Assembly (NCBI RefSeq): GCF_905475465.1
Contig: NC_062247.1
Coordinates: forward strand, 806,001-870,000
Source of the DNA: Pieris napi
Taxonomy: Eukaryota > Arthropoda > Insecta > Lepidoptera > Pieridae
Direction of reading: 5' to 3'
DNA: 64,000 bases
Positions 1 to 11,893 of the stretch are shown piece by piece. The notes beneath the pieces were generated by a model. The model worked only from the letters and a program-made list of their open reading frames with translations, searched no databases and was not told the origin of the DNA. Numbering within the stretch: the stretch's first letter is position 1; every line of letters begins with the position of its first letter. A program made the position numbers and the translations under genes.

Positions 1-118
1 CGATGGCGTGTGTCAGGCACTGGAGGCTGATCACCTACATGCCTATTATTGAAAAATGATCATGAAACAGATTCAAAAATCTGAGACCTAGACCTAAAAG
101 AGGTTGTAGCGCCACTGA
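1..118 (+). repeat. SINE 3' part at the window edge
   Basis: It has the body and tail of the same SINE family: GTCAGGCACTGGAGGCTGAT, then ATGATCATGAAACAGATTC and GTTGTAGCGCCACTGATTT. The head is off the left edge. A fragment of the other dispersed repeat (GGAGGCACACGGGCA) follows at about 130-190. Confidence 0.8.
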
Positions 119-241
119 TTTATTTTTAATAGGAGGCACACGGGCAAGTGACTTATCTAATGTGATACAGCCGCCCATGTACACTCACTGAAAGAATTTA
201 TTAACAACCATTTTCGTTAGCCTTTAAGTAATGTAACTCAC

Positions 242-3200
242 CAGCTGAGTCTCCAACCTTCCAAGTTGCGCAGTCACCAGCAGAGACTTCAGATCGGCCG
301 GTGAGAAGCCCTCAGTCTTTTCCGCTATCAGCCGGAAGTCTACGCTTTCGTCTACTGTCACGTTCTGTGCCAGCGTCTTTAGCACTTCTTGGCGATCATT
401 CTATAAATTATATATTATACAAGCTGACCCGGCAAACGCATTTTACCATGTGTATTATATATAGGAAACATTTTTTTTGTTTAATAAAAATAACTATCAA
501 CAATAATACAAAAATAGGGGTTCATCGTAGAGGGGAGAAAATTAAGGGATGTATGTATTTTTGTATGCTGAATCAATAAAAAAAAGTTATCCAAAAAATA
601 AAAACAATTATTTTGGTGTGGACACCCCTCATCACTTAGGGGTTTGAAAGATAGATAGTAGCTAAAAAATTTCATAAGAATCGGTTTCGGAGGAGTATGG
701 GAACGAACACTGTGACACGAGAGTTTTATATATTAAGATGTATAGCATATCTCAGCTTTTGTCGTTTGAAAGACCACAGAAGACCTTGAAACTTGGTAAT
801 ACGTGGGCATATTTCTATTTCAAGTAGACACAGGGCAAGACAGATTCTACAAGAGTCTATACAAATTTATAAATGAAACAGACATATTATGTTTTGTCTT
901 CATTATAATGTAAGTGGGCGCTCCTATTTCGCCATAACTCTTTCCATGTCATATGGAGCAAGATAATAGTTGCAACATATCATTTCATCAGGGGGCTCAT
1001 TTGATGTTAAGTGATACCATGGACTCTCAATGCCAGACGGCTCGCAAGTGCGTTGCCGGCATTATAAGAATTGTTCTTTTTTTTATATAGAACAGGGGGC
1101 AAACGGTCAGGAGGCTCACCTGATGTTATGTGATACCACCGCCAAGGCTACTCAATGCCAGACGGCTCGCAAGTGCGTTGCCGGCCTTTTAAGAATTGGT
1201 ACGCCCTTTTCTTGAACGATCCTAAGTAGTGTTGCCCAAAATCGGTCTTGGTCTTGCAGTCTTGGTCTTGTTCTTGCGTTTCCGCGAGACCAAGACCAAT
1301 ACCAAGACCGCCTTATTATAGCAAGACCAATACCAAGACTGAACCCTGCAAGACTTGAGCAAGACAATACTTAAGCCTGCAAGACTCTTGCGTCTTGCAG
1401 TTAAGACAAACTGAGATTTGGGCGTTATTAAGTAGGTATTTGGTTTCAATCCCGATTTTGAGAAACGTTCCCCAGTATCAAAACCGTAGGTATCACATAT
1501 CCTAACACTAAACTAAGGGCTGCAGTTGGCAACGTGCCGCTCGTCTGAAAGCACCCTGAAACGTATTGTATTGATTGGGTAGGTAAGTACTTATTATATT
1601 TCAACAATTTATTAAGTAGCGTGTTAATACTCACAAATCTGTTCCCACCATCCCATGTGATAAAATTTACCTAGAATAACTTTATAGCAAAGTTCATTAC
1701 TTGTAGGTAGCTTGTATCTACCTATAATATGTTATGCTTGTTTATGTCTAATGTGCAGATCTAACGTTAGTACTCGTAGGTTGGTATGTGCTTAAAATTA
1801 TAGCTAACAAAATTATATAAACATCATGTAGGTTAAATTAAAACTAACAGCGAGTCGAGTAGGTCTAGTAACAGTTTCTACAGCACCCAATATTATGGTA
1901 CAGACGCCAGCACATCAAGCTACTAATAAAAATAACCTATCAAATTTCTTCAACAGATTTTCAAGTTTATCGCTAAGGAATTAAGGTTCAAAGTTGATTG
2001 GGGAAATGTGACGTTCTGCGAATAAACTGTTGGTCGGTCGGTGTATTATATACCTACTTATTTGATAATTTACCGACAAAGACGCCGTGGTTTGCAACAA
2101 GTGTATCACAGCATTTGACACTGTTTGAGCGCCGCATTCGCCGACAAAGAGTACGGACAGAGGCACACAAATTTTTACCTATTTTGGTAGGGTTGGTTGG
2201 CCTTAAATGACCTTGAAGATGTCCCAGCAGTAGGTAGGTATAAATTGAATGCTCTGAGTTTCTTTTATTTAAATACATTCTCACACTGGCTTGAATTCGA
2301 ACACTACAGCGTTAAAAGCTGTCGGGCGAGATGATAATTAATAACTAAGTAGGTATTGCATCTATTGAATTGCGAATATTTTGATTTCGAAATAATCATT
2401 GTTAATATCGGTAAATGTGTGTGATATACCTAGGTACTAAAATGTGAGCAGTAAGATTGAAAAATGTATATGCCATGTCAGTGCTTTCAATAAATTTATT
2501 TTAAAAAAGCTCTCTAGTAAGATTTAGAGTTTTCCATTCAATTACACACAAAAAATTATTGAAAAACAAAAATTATGAAAAAGATATTTAGACTGAGTAC
2601 TTAGGAAATAAGTAGAAAAAATATTCTATCGTGGATACCGAGTTATTAAAAAGTGGATAAACGTTTTGTTTACTTAATTTTATTTTTCTGTGCTAATGCC
2701 AACATTGACAACCCCACCAAAATAGGTAAAAATTTAGTCCGCTTCTAGACTTTGTGTTGCCGCCGTCGCTTTCATGTCAAAGGTCGCCGCCACTGCCCAT
2801 GTTCTAAAGAATAAAATAAGTTTCCGGGTGCTCAGAACGTACGCAAATAGATTATGTTGTCCTCGCAAGGAAGAATGTAGTCGTAAGGATAGGTAAATTT
2901 TATAAAAATTGTTGTAAGTAATAAAAATATACCTAGTTTATATTATTATTACCTATTATACCTTTTTAAAGGAAATTGCACTGCAAAATTGGAAGTGGGT
3001 GATTTTAACAAACTTGAAACGTGGAAAAGCTCCAAATATGAGCGACGTTATATTGCTTTACGCATTTTGTTTTAAAATCACACATTTCCAAAAATCGAGA
3101 TTTGCAGTGTCGGTTTATCAACTTCTATCGTACCTACTCTAGTAGCGACTATTGTCTTCAGCGATGATTTACTAAATAAATAAAAATAATCGTCGTGTAG

Positions 3201-6200
3201 GTACGACGATTATTTTTCTAAGGAATACAATTTCGTTGTAGTAGGTACCTACATCATTTCTTACTTACACATACTTTAACGACAGTACCTACGTAGCAAA
3301 GCGCGCTAGTCACGAGTAGGTACGCCAAATTGCCTAAAAAATGTACCTACGCACACTGTAATGAAATCTGCTAATCTCAACACACTGCCTGTAGCCTGCC
3401 TGCTATTATTGGTTGATGAACATTGTACATTGGTGAATGCTCCAGGATAGCCCGCAAGCCCCCACAAATAGCAATAGGCTAATAAGTATTTGCAAGTCTT
3501 GCGAGACTTGCGAGACTCTTGCTGCAAGATCAAGACCAAGACCAAGACGGAGAGCGCAATACCAATACCAAGACCAAGACCAGGTGTATTGACGCAAGAC
3601 AATACCAAGACTGGCCTAAGTCTCGTCTTGGTCTTGCATTTGGGCAACACTAATCCTAAGTCGAAATGGTACTGAAAAACATCAGTGGGCAGCTGGTTCC
3701 ATATAGTGATGATTAAATAACGCTCAGTTGTGGAATGAAGGACGTCGAGGTTATACAGGTGGAATTTCGTTTTCTACACTCTTTTCTTGATTTCGCGATT
3801 AATTTTCTTATTGACGTTCATAAGTGTACATTCTTCTTATAGTGCCATCTCCTTTCGAAGGTTGGCAATCATCATAACTTCTTTAATTTTGAATGCCGCT
3901 TCTCAACAATGACTTGCTGCTATGCATGATCATAGCACCAAGTCATTGTTGAGAAGCGGCCCTTCATCCATCTAAGGTTCTTCATCCATCACGTGCGTCT
4001 GCGGCCAGGTCTCCGTCTGCCCTTCGCCGTATATGATTAGTTGAAGGAGCTCGTATTTTACCTAAATGAAATCGCCCACGAAGACTCTAAGAACTCACCA
4101 AATCCGGCAAAGCACAGTAAATATGGCGTTCGATCCTTCCAGCTCTCAACAAAGCCGGGTCCACCAGGTCCGGTCGAGAAGTGGCAACTACAACTGGACC
4201 CTTCGCACCCCCTTCGGCCCCATCGAGCCTCGCCAGTAATTGGTTTACCACTCGGTCGGTTACGCCGGTTGAGTCGTGACCACGTCTGGACAAAGCATTG
4301 TAGTTGACATATTTATATATTTCTAGCTGCCCACGCGAACTTAGTTTCTCCTTAATGTGATTTTACTTAGCCTAAGAGTTGATTTACACAGGGTCAGTAA
4401 CTGACTACAAATTCGAGGCAAGTCAGTGCTGACCCGAAAAAACCCTGTGTAAACTGATTTGAAGTCAGTACAGTGGCTTGAAGTCAGCGCTGACTTGAAT
4501 ATTCGGACACGAATATTTTAAAGTCAGTTGGCGCCCCCCGCCACCCGCGCACCCCCGCGCCAGCCAAATAAACCCCGTGTAAACAGACAAGTCAGTGCGT
4601 GGTTAGTCACTGCCACTGCGTTGTAGAGTGACCACGTTTTTTTCGCTGGCGATAAAAATGAAGTTTAGCGAAGACGAAACCATAAAATTGGTGCAATTAT
4701 ATGGCCAGTTTGTACTCCTCAGGATCATCAAATCGCAATTGCTGCAGCAACTAAGCAGAGCCACCAGTTTCGTTTCTATCGTCAATCCATTTTCTTACCC
4801 ATTGTCGTTCATTTTTAGTTATCTCATTTTCTACCATTTCTATTAACTCATTCAACAGCAAAATTGATAAATTTTTCAACAAATAATTAAATCGTCGTTT
4901 CAGTTGTTTTCGCGCGCGTCGATTCATTTTTCCCACTGACTTCACACACGTGTGGTCATCGTGAGAAACGCACCACTACTACTTACTTCATGTAAACAGT
5001 TAAAGTCAGTCGCGGCGCCGACTTTGGCGCTGCGACTGACTTGTCTACTTACCCTGTGTAAATCAGCCATAACTTTCTAGTACATACCAACATGGAACAT
5101 TTTGCTATGCTACCCAGAGACTGTTCGGTTTTTCGGAATAAAAACTTTTTAGGTTGTTCTGTGAATTTTTCTCTATATAACTCAGGGTTCTAGACAAATT
5201 AACAAATAAAACATAGGGGTTGATCGTATAGGGGTGAAAATTAAGGGTTTTATGTATTTTCATTTAAAAAAAAAGTTTTGTCTAAAAAATAAAAATAAAA
5301 ATTTAAGGGTTTGAAAGATAGATAGTAGCCGATACTCAGACTTACAGAATATATATATAAAAAAATCATAAAAATGGGTCTAGCCGTTTCAGAGAAGTAT
5401 GGGAACGGACATTGTGACACAAGAATTTTATATATTAGAATACCATAAACAGACATTGATAGAGAATAATGTACATATTATTTTAGTTATAGCTATTATG
5501 GAATACATTTTATTTCACCGTCTATTGTATATAAAATGGTTGTATGTAAAGTCGGTTTACGGACGATCGTTTAACGTGACAACGTCATAACAAAACATTG
5601 ATGAAATGATTGCATACTTAAGTCTTCGAGTGGAAGAGAGATAGATGCGACGCAAGCGTATTATGACCGTAATTTATTAAGAATAAATAAAATCTTAAAG
5701 TAGGGACCGCTAATCGACAAAGAAATACTTGAGAAATAAATATGAGCGCCTAATTAACTAATCATAAAATGTTCAATTAAATTTGCATAAAAATGAAGTG
5801 TTCGTGAAGGTACTTACAATAAAACTTACTTGGGCGCGAGACTGTCGAATTCGTCAAAGAAGAGAATACACGGACGCTGCAACTCCGCTCTGCATGATAA
5901 TTCATGATTAAATAACACTTTATTTATGTGTAAACATAAATATCCTTACTCTAAATAAAAATATGTCTATTTTCTCAGATTTTTGGAGTTTACTCCTTAA
6001 GAAACCATTTTAGGTTATAAGGCCCGGTACGGAAATTTTATGAGGAGTAAAATCAAGTGTAACACGAAAAGTTGAGGCGTTATGTAGAAAGAGACAAACA
6101 TATATATCTGTAGGATTGAACGTGTAAAAAAATGAGATGGAATACATTACACAGACTTTTATATTTTGAATTCACGTTTTGACAGCCACGTTACAACATT

Positions 6201-9200
6201 GTCAGTGTTTACAGGTGTAAAATATAAAAGTAGATTGTTTAGCGTGCCAAAGAGTTTTGTCAATAGTAATGGTCAGTGAAATTAAAACTAAAAAGATTGT
6301 TCATTCTTATTCTTCTCTTACTATAAAGGTATCTTTGGTCACAGAAAGAAAATCCTATTTGGGCATAGATGATGTAGGTACGTTTTATTACTACTACAAA
6401 CATTTATATTATAAAAACATATATTCTTACCACCTTTAGTATGAAAATATGGTCGACAGCCACAGAACATTATCGCCATTTTATCGTTCGTAAGGAGTAA
6501 ACTCCAATCGTGGCGTCGTAGCTGACACAATATACATACTACAAAAGTACATATATGAACTTTTCCGTTTGACACTCCCGACAAGATCGCTCTTACATTA
6601 CTATAAACCAGTGGTTTCATATATATATATATATATATATATAAACGTGTACACTGTACATATAAAATATATATTGAGAAATAATAAAATACTAACTTGT
6701 CAAAAATATCCCTAACAGCCTTTTCGCTTTGTCCAATATATTTGGAAAGTAGTTCCGGCCCCTTCACAGTGAGCATTCGCATATTAGCGGCCCGGGCCAA
6801 ACAAGACCCCAAATGGGATTTGCCCGTCCCAGGCGGGCCATACAGCATGACCCCACATCGTTTAGAGGGGAATAACACTGGATACATGATTGGCCAGAAA
6901 ATGGCTTCCGTGAGCTGCCGCTTAACGTCCTCCAAGCCTCCCACTGGAGTCCAGATATCTAGTTCTTTGGGTGTTTCTTTTGTTGCTTCGTTGAGACGTG
7001 GTTTATCTGTTGATGATTCTGTAAAGGTATTTCTTTTTCTAACTTTTTAAATTTAAAATTGAGCAGTGTTGGTCTAGTGGCTTCAGCGTGCGACTCTCAT
7101 CCCTGAGGTTGTAGGTTCGATCCCCGTTGATGTTAAGTGAGAAGTGGCCTTTTGGAGGACACGCCTACAGGAGATGCCTGTTTAAACGCCGTTTAAATGA
7201 ACCCATATTCAACTTTCTAGGAAAGATAATTTTAATTAATTTAATTTTAATTATATAGTGGGCAGTAAAATTATTGCTTATTGTAAAGTTTCACACCAGG
7301 GGTTTATTTTATTTTAACTATTAAGAATATGGAGAAGGGGTAAGGACTTCCACTCCATTGCTACAAGAAATGACGATCCAAATTGTGCAGTGCGGTAAAA
7401 AAATAAAATGTTTATTATGGAACACAAGATACAGGTATCACTTATTCCACGTCATTAAATTAGTCCCTACTCATCGGCAAAGAAGACAGAGGGTGTAGGC
7501 CGAGAGAAAAAGCCGGCGTAAATCATTTAAAATAGCAAATCATCATACAAAATGACTATGTTAAACATCACTTATTTTAAAACCAGTACCAGCCCTGCGA
7601 TTCTGTAACTCACTTTTCGAACTCACACAGCGGTTTTCGCATCGGCGGTCGCTCTGAAAAGGTGGGAGCTTATTGTTTATTGTTTATCAGAATGCCAAAT
7701 CATAAAATGACTGCTTCACGACTGATTTCATAGCGACCGCCGATGCGAAAACCGCTGTGTGAGTTCGAAAAGTGAGTTACAGAATCGCAGGGCTGATGTC
7801 AACGACGAAGAGATCAAACTCCAGCATCCTTCTATATAAGCGTTGTTTGAAAGGGGATGAGTCAGGTATCAGAATACGCATGACTTCACCAATAGTAGAA
7901 ACTTACTTTTCTTCTTGATAGCTTTGAATATCTTCTTATTGAGGTAGTCCACGACATCTCGCACGCTGGAGCCGGCCGTATCCATCGCCATCCTGATGAC
8001 GTCATCGTCTTCAACAACGAACGACTCGCGTACTTTGTTATTTAGTAAGTGCTTGAACAACTCCACCCTCTCGTCCTAAAATTAAAAATCACAGTAATAA
8101 GTAAAATGATTAATTATATAGAACAAACGCAAAATATGTAAACAGACAGGACGGATTAGCTCTCGAGTGTGTTGCCGGCCTTTTTAATTAATTTCAGTTA
8201 GTCAATACACACATTTCAATCAGTAAGTATTGTTGTGTGTATATGGTTACACCTTCAGCTGTTAAAAGTTGACTGATTATACCATAGAGAGCCATATTCT
8301 AGAAAGTCAATCAAACTTAATCTCGTATCAGAAGCAGTCAAACCATATTTATGAATGAATATGTATGTTGTTTTATAAATATAATAAATTTGCGATAGAG
8401 TAGATCCATATAAAAACTAAAACTTACTTGATCAAGTTCAGGAACGTCAAAATGGCTGGTGAACAGAGGTTTCCCGCCAAACTCTCTCAATACCGGATGC
8501 AAGGAATGCATACTGAGTGATGTCATTATTACACAGACTCCAGAACACGACTGCAGCATGTTCTTAATACAAATTGCCAGTCTGTAATATCAAAAAAAAT
8601 TAACTGAAAATTTATTATGAAAGTTATTAACTTTGATTGTGCACAGGGCCAGTTGGCAGTATGACTCCTATGTCATCTGTGTCGTTATATTTCGTCATAG
8701 TCGTAGAATAGTGACAGATTTGACTAATAGTAAAGTTTTTTGTCATAACTTTTTGAAGTGAAACTTCTTTATCGACGTATGGGTGAAATTTTGTAGCAAA
8801 TCGTCACGTTTTTCGGTTACGCGCCATGTTGCTTTTTGAAGTCAAACTTCTTTATCGGCGTTGGAAAAATTACCGTCACATTTTTCGGTTACGCGCCATC
8901 TTTTTCTTGTCCCTACCACGGTTGATCCGACGAGATTAAAAGGCATTAATAACAAAAATATATAATAACGATAATTGTAATACACGCACACATTTTTTTA
9001 ATTCATATTGTTATTATGAATACAATAGGCATACAAGCAAACAAAAGGTTTTGTTTTGAAAAAATATAATAACATTATGATATAATAACATGAGCGTCTA
9101 TTAAATCCGTCACTTTACGGACTGATTAATTTGAAATTTAAAACACATGATTTTTTTTTTATGTAGCCGTAATATTTAGTCAATGTAGTATCCAAATATG

Positions 9201-11893
9201 ATAAAATTGGATTTTGGATTTTTATCAAAACTGACATTCTTTCATTTTTTCAACAACAAGATTTCGGTCAAACTTTATTAAAATAAAAAATAAAATATGT
9301 TTATTATGGAACATAAGATACCGACAGATATTGTCAGTCCAGTCAACATAAAAAAGGTAATTAAGGAACTAAGCGTCACCATCAATATCATCCGATAAAG
9401 CATTAACAAAAATTTACCTTTGATAAAACGCAATATCTTGCGGCGAATCGCCTTCCATATTAGGCGATACCAACGCATCAAAGTCATCACAAATCAATAC
9501 AGATGGACTATGCTCCTGGCAAATTAGTATTGCCTTGCTCAATACTTCTGGAATATCTTTCCGGCCCTTTAGAGGCCGACAATGAAGTACATGGGACCAT
9601 AGAGTAAGGTCCTTTTGGACTATATGACAAAGAGATGTCTTTCCACTGCCGCTAGCACCTAAAATGTAATTTGTTTTTGTTATTATTTATAAGAAAACTC
9701 AATTTTTTTTTTTCAGATTGAAAGATACGAAATGCCTAAACTGTAAATGACACATTACTTTAACTTCCTTTAACATGCCCAACTGTTGACATAGTATAAT
9801 GTATGGAGAAGGTGCTCAAGCTAAGAGCTCAAACCAATCAAATTATTGACTGGCCCGCTTCTATTCCACTTGTGTTAAGTTTAGACTATTATTTTTATAG
9901 AGTTAAAATATTTAGTTAACTAACAATTTTGTTCTATTTTCTAAATTAAAATGATAAATTAAAAATGTATGTTCAATACAATAAATTTAAATTCAACACA
10001 AATAGACATATATTAAACATTTCTGTGTCATAAACTCTACATAGACAAAATATTGACTGATGACTAAAATATTGTTTTTTATCTATACTGATAAAAAAAA
10101 TTTTGTATACCCCACAAGCATAATTTCAGCCTATTTTAGAAATTATTAAATATGTAATGTCTTACCTACCAGTAATTAAAATATTACTCTTTATTTCAGA
10201 TACTCCTTTAAAACATGCCTCCCGATGAATTTCAAAATATATATTTGCAACTACTTTTTCAACAATATTTTGCATTGATCTCATAGATCTACAATAATTT
10301 TTGAAATCATATTCTAATTTTGAGGGCACATGTTTTGGTAATTCCAATTCAGCATCTGTCAAACTTTTCGCAGACACAGAACAATGTCTGAATGATTCTG
10401 AATTTAACATTGTGTATTTCAATTTCTCTGGTTTTAGCTTGAATCTTAAAAATCCATTTGTTATTTGATTATTTTGCTTCACTATGTTGTTGTTTATTAA
10501 AAACTGTTTCCCTGAATGTGTGTTATCAACAACACATTTTTTAAACTTCTCAATAATATCAATTTCTGTTTGAGTATTGTCTGTGTATGTAATGACATCA
10601 ATATGTTCGGGTTGTTCTGCCTTGTCACCAATTAAGGTAAATATGATCTTCATACCATTTTCTATATTAATTATTGCATTTAATGACTTAGGTATTAAAA
10701 CAGAAGGTATATTTTTGTTATATACTTCATGAGAAAGGCTTCTGAATATCACATTATCTACTGGAACTATTTCCACACACAAATCATCAATTGTATTTGT
10801 GGTTTCATTTTCATCTTCATTACGATTTGATAAATGGCTTATAGATGGAATATTCTGCATTGTTGCTAGTATTACTGTCAAATCTTTGTAGATACTACCT
10901 ATTAAGTTCTCATGTATGAAAACTGTATATGGATGAATTAAGTTCTTGCCTTTTTTACCATCACTATCAATAGCAAGAGCTCGTAAAACCAGTCTGCTTG
11001 GTACAAACAAATAAGGCCGAAGTATACCCTGATTAATAAGACCAATATTGTTAAAGGCCTGTTTATTGTTTTGAGTTGAAGCACCTAAGGTATTGCTCTG
11101 ATTTTGAACTTTATTGAAAACATCTACCTTTACTATAATTTTACTATGATTGACCAAAAGGCCTGTTTGCTTTGGTGTAAAAACAATTGGAAGTGATGTT
11201 GAAATCCATACTACTGCTTTTTGATGAGAGACAACCAGCCTTAATTGATCAAGGATTCTATACTGAAGAATATCAGCATTATGCTCCTAGAATTAAATTT
11301 ATTATTTGTAGTGTACAAAAATCTCTAAAACTAAATTTAGACTATTAAAATGTATTTTACCAATATTTCTTGGTCATCAGGACTTTCTGTGTCAATATAC
11401 AGTTCATCCAAGACTGGAACATCTCCATATGGAGACACAAAAACTTCAGCACCCTCATCTAAACCTAGTAGCTTACTGTGAGTTGGATTGCATGATATGT
11501 AACCTTCCGAAACATTGCTGCTGAATACTGCCCATAATAATATATGTTTTTCCTTATACAAGATTTGTATACATTGTGACTAAAAAATAAAATAAAGTAT
11601 ATAAATGTCGTATAAACAAACATTAACATGATAAAGCAATTTAAGCAAATAACCTTGACCCTATCTTATCATTTAAACGAAAACATAACCTATTCTGCAC
11701 AAAAATCAACGAAATATATAAAAACATAGAACAACTGAATTCGGCATTCATTGGCTTACATCTGATGTAATTTCAGAATAAATTGAGACATTCTACTTAC
11801 TTGTTCTTTGTTGGCGCTGTATTTAGGACTTATGTATGCAAAACAAGTTCGTTCGTGGGTTAATGACACTTTTAATCTTACACCGCCTAACAT
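242..11893 (-). CDS. Pex1: Pex1, peroxisomal AAA+ ATPase (3' end beyond window)
   Basis: PEX1 works with PEX6 as the hexameric AAA+ motor that pulls ubiquitinated PEX5 out of the peroxisomal membrane. Ten exons read in phase: 11893-11801, 11579-11361, 11286-10170, 9658-9418, 8581-8428, 8075-7907, 7018-6697, 5889-5830, 4285-4099 and 400-242, giving 907 codons. Residues 1-150 resemble the PEX1 N-terminal domain (SPDDQEIL at the end of exon 2). D1 has Walker A GASGSGKTS (477-485) and a Walker B with DD in place of DE (VLICDDFD, 530-537), as is usual for PEX1 D1. D2 has GPPGTGKS (725-732), KGPELLSKYIG, ILFFDEFD (780-787) and GHDSTGVTDRVVNQLL followed by RPDLVDPALLRAGR. Exon 10 (FSPADLKSLL) is the start of the D2 lid. 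The donor at 241 shows that at least one more exon lies off the left edge. The ATG at 11893 is the first in frame, after a divergent promoter region. Identity is near certain; exon ends were set by splice sites and phase. Confidence 0.95.
420..738 (-). mobile_element. Short non-autonomous Helitron
   Basis: Read on the minus strand it starts TCTTAATATATAAAACTCTC next to an A at 739. It contains the CCATACTCCTCCGAAACCG block and ends GCGTTTGCCGGGTCAGCTTG followed by T. The family ends in CTAG, as in the copy at 17897-22672; here it is CTTG. There is no coding capacity. Confidence 0.7.
1088..1226 (+). repeat. Dispersed repeat, left part, split by the hAT element
   Basis: This carries GGAGGCTCACCTGATGTTA and GTTGCCGGCCTTTTAAGAAT, the core of a repeat seen at many sites in this window. 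A partial copy of the same left part precedes it in tandem at about 989-1068. The right part resumes at 3653. Confidence 0.75.
1227..3652. mobile_element. Non-autonomous hAT-type element, 2426 bp
   Basis: Terminal inverted repeats TAGTGTTGCCCAAA start at 1227 and end at 3652. The flanks carry an exact 8-bp duplication, ATCCTAAG, at 1219-1226 and 3653-3660, diagnostic of hAT transposition. It cuts a dispersed repeat whose two halves (to 1226 and from 3653) join cleanly without it. Subterminal stretches at about 1243-1400 and 3490-3640 are arrays of CTTGGTCTTG-type units in opposing orientation. No transposase frame is present; the interior is AT-rich without long ORFs. Confidence 0.9.
3653..3780 (+). 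repeat. Dispersed repeat, right part, split by the hAT element
   Basis: This continues the repeat broken at 1226: CCTAAGTCGAAATGG, then CAGTGGGCAGCTGGTTCC and CGCTCAGTTGTGGAATGAAG. The same order is seen uninterrupted at 49464-49640 and 54740-55000. Confidence 0.75.
3895..3960. repeat. Near-perfect 66-bp palindrome
   Basis: The 22-base left arm (3895-3916, starting GCCGCTTCTCAAC) is fully complementary to the right arm (3939-3960). The inner TGCTATG/CATAGCA extends the stem past one C-C mismatch, leaving a 6-base loop. It lies in Pex1 intron 9. Confidence 0.85.
4376..5069. mobile_element. PIF/Harbinger deletion derivative with parts of both genes
   Basis: Inverted ends with TGATTTACACAGGGT are flanked by TAA on both sides (4373-4375 and 5070-5072). 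Inside, a plus-strand frame from about 4661 reads MKFSEDETIKLVQLYGQ, the start of a MADF/Myb-like domain. A minus-strand frame from about 4945 reads NERQWVRKWIDDRNETGGSA, then, after one stop, LLQQLRFDDPEEYK, the start of a Harbinger transposase. The two meet near 4700-4713, so the middle of a two-gene element has been deleted. Confidence 0.8.
5190..5439 (-). mobile_element. Helitron fragment in Pex1 intron 8
   Basis: The minus strand starts TCTAATATATAAAATTCTTG at 5439. It shares the TCCGAAACGG-type block (here altered) and the CACCCCTATACGATCAACCC block with the other two Helitron copies. The usual 3' end with GGGTCAGCTAG is not seen, so the copy is truncated; its left boundary is approximate. 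Confidence 0.6.
6619..6644. repeat. TA microsatellite
   Basis: A run of alternating T and A of about 25 bases in Pex1 intron 7 (5890-6696). The rest of this 0.8 kb intron shows nothing recognisable. Confidence 0.9.
7061..7126 (+). repeat. SINE head, truncated
   Basis: This is the tRNA-like head of the SINE family: GAGCAGTGTTGGTCTAGTGG with an A box, and GTAGGTTCGATCCCC with a B box. The body is missing; unrelated sequence follows. It lies in Pex1 intron 6 (7019-7906). Confidence 0.75.
7590..7795. mobile_element. MITE with perfect 64-bp inverted repeats
   Basis: The arms 7590-7653 and 7732-7795 are fully complementary over 64 bases, starting CAGCCCTGCGATTCTGTAAC, around a 78-base centre. The perfect match suggests a young insertion. 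I could not identify a clear target duplication or superfamily. It lies in Pex1 intron 6. Confidence 0.8.
8686..9235 (+). repeat. Dispersed repeat shared with CycB3 intron 3
   Basis: Several blocks recur in the same order at 14255-14600: GTAGAATAGTGACAGATTTG, TTTTTGTCATAAC, TTAATTCATATTGTTAT and ACTGATTAATTTGAAATT. This copy also has a tandem doubling of a GAAGTSAAACTTCTTTATCG unit ending in TTTTTCGGTTACGCGCCAT at about 8753-8825 and 8835-8900. It lies in Pex1 intron 4 (8582-9417). No coding frame is seen. Confidence 0.65.

Larger units (their letters stand above)
401..4098. other. Pex1 intron 9 filled with mobile elements
   Basis: This 3.7 kb intron holds a short Helitron (420-738), a split copy of a dispersed repeat interrupted by a 2.4 kb hAT-type element (1227-3652), and a near-perfect hairpin (3895-3960). 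I see no gene in it. Confidence 0.8.

Noticed and set aside
1230..3640. Frames of 60-114 codons rich in repeated Leu, Val, Trp, Ser or Lys, Thr
   Set aside because: They are translations of the CTTGGTCTTG arrays in the hAT element.
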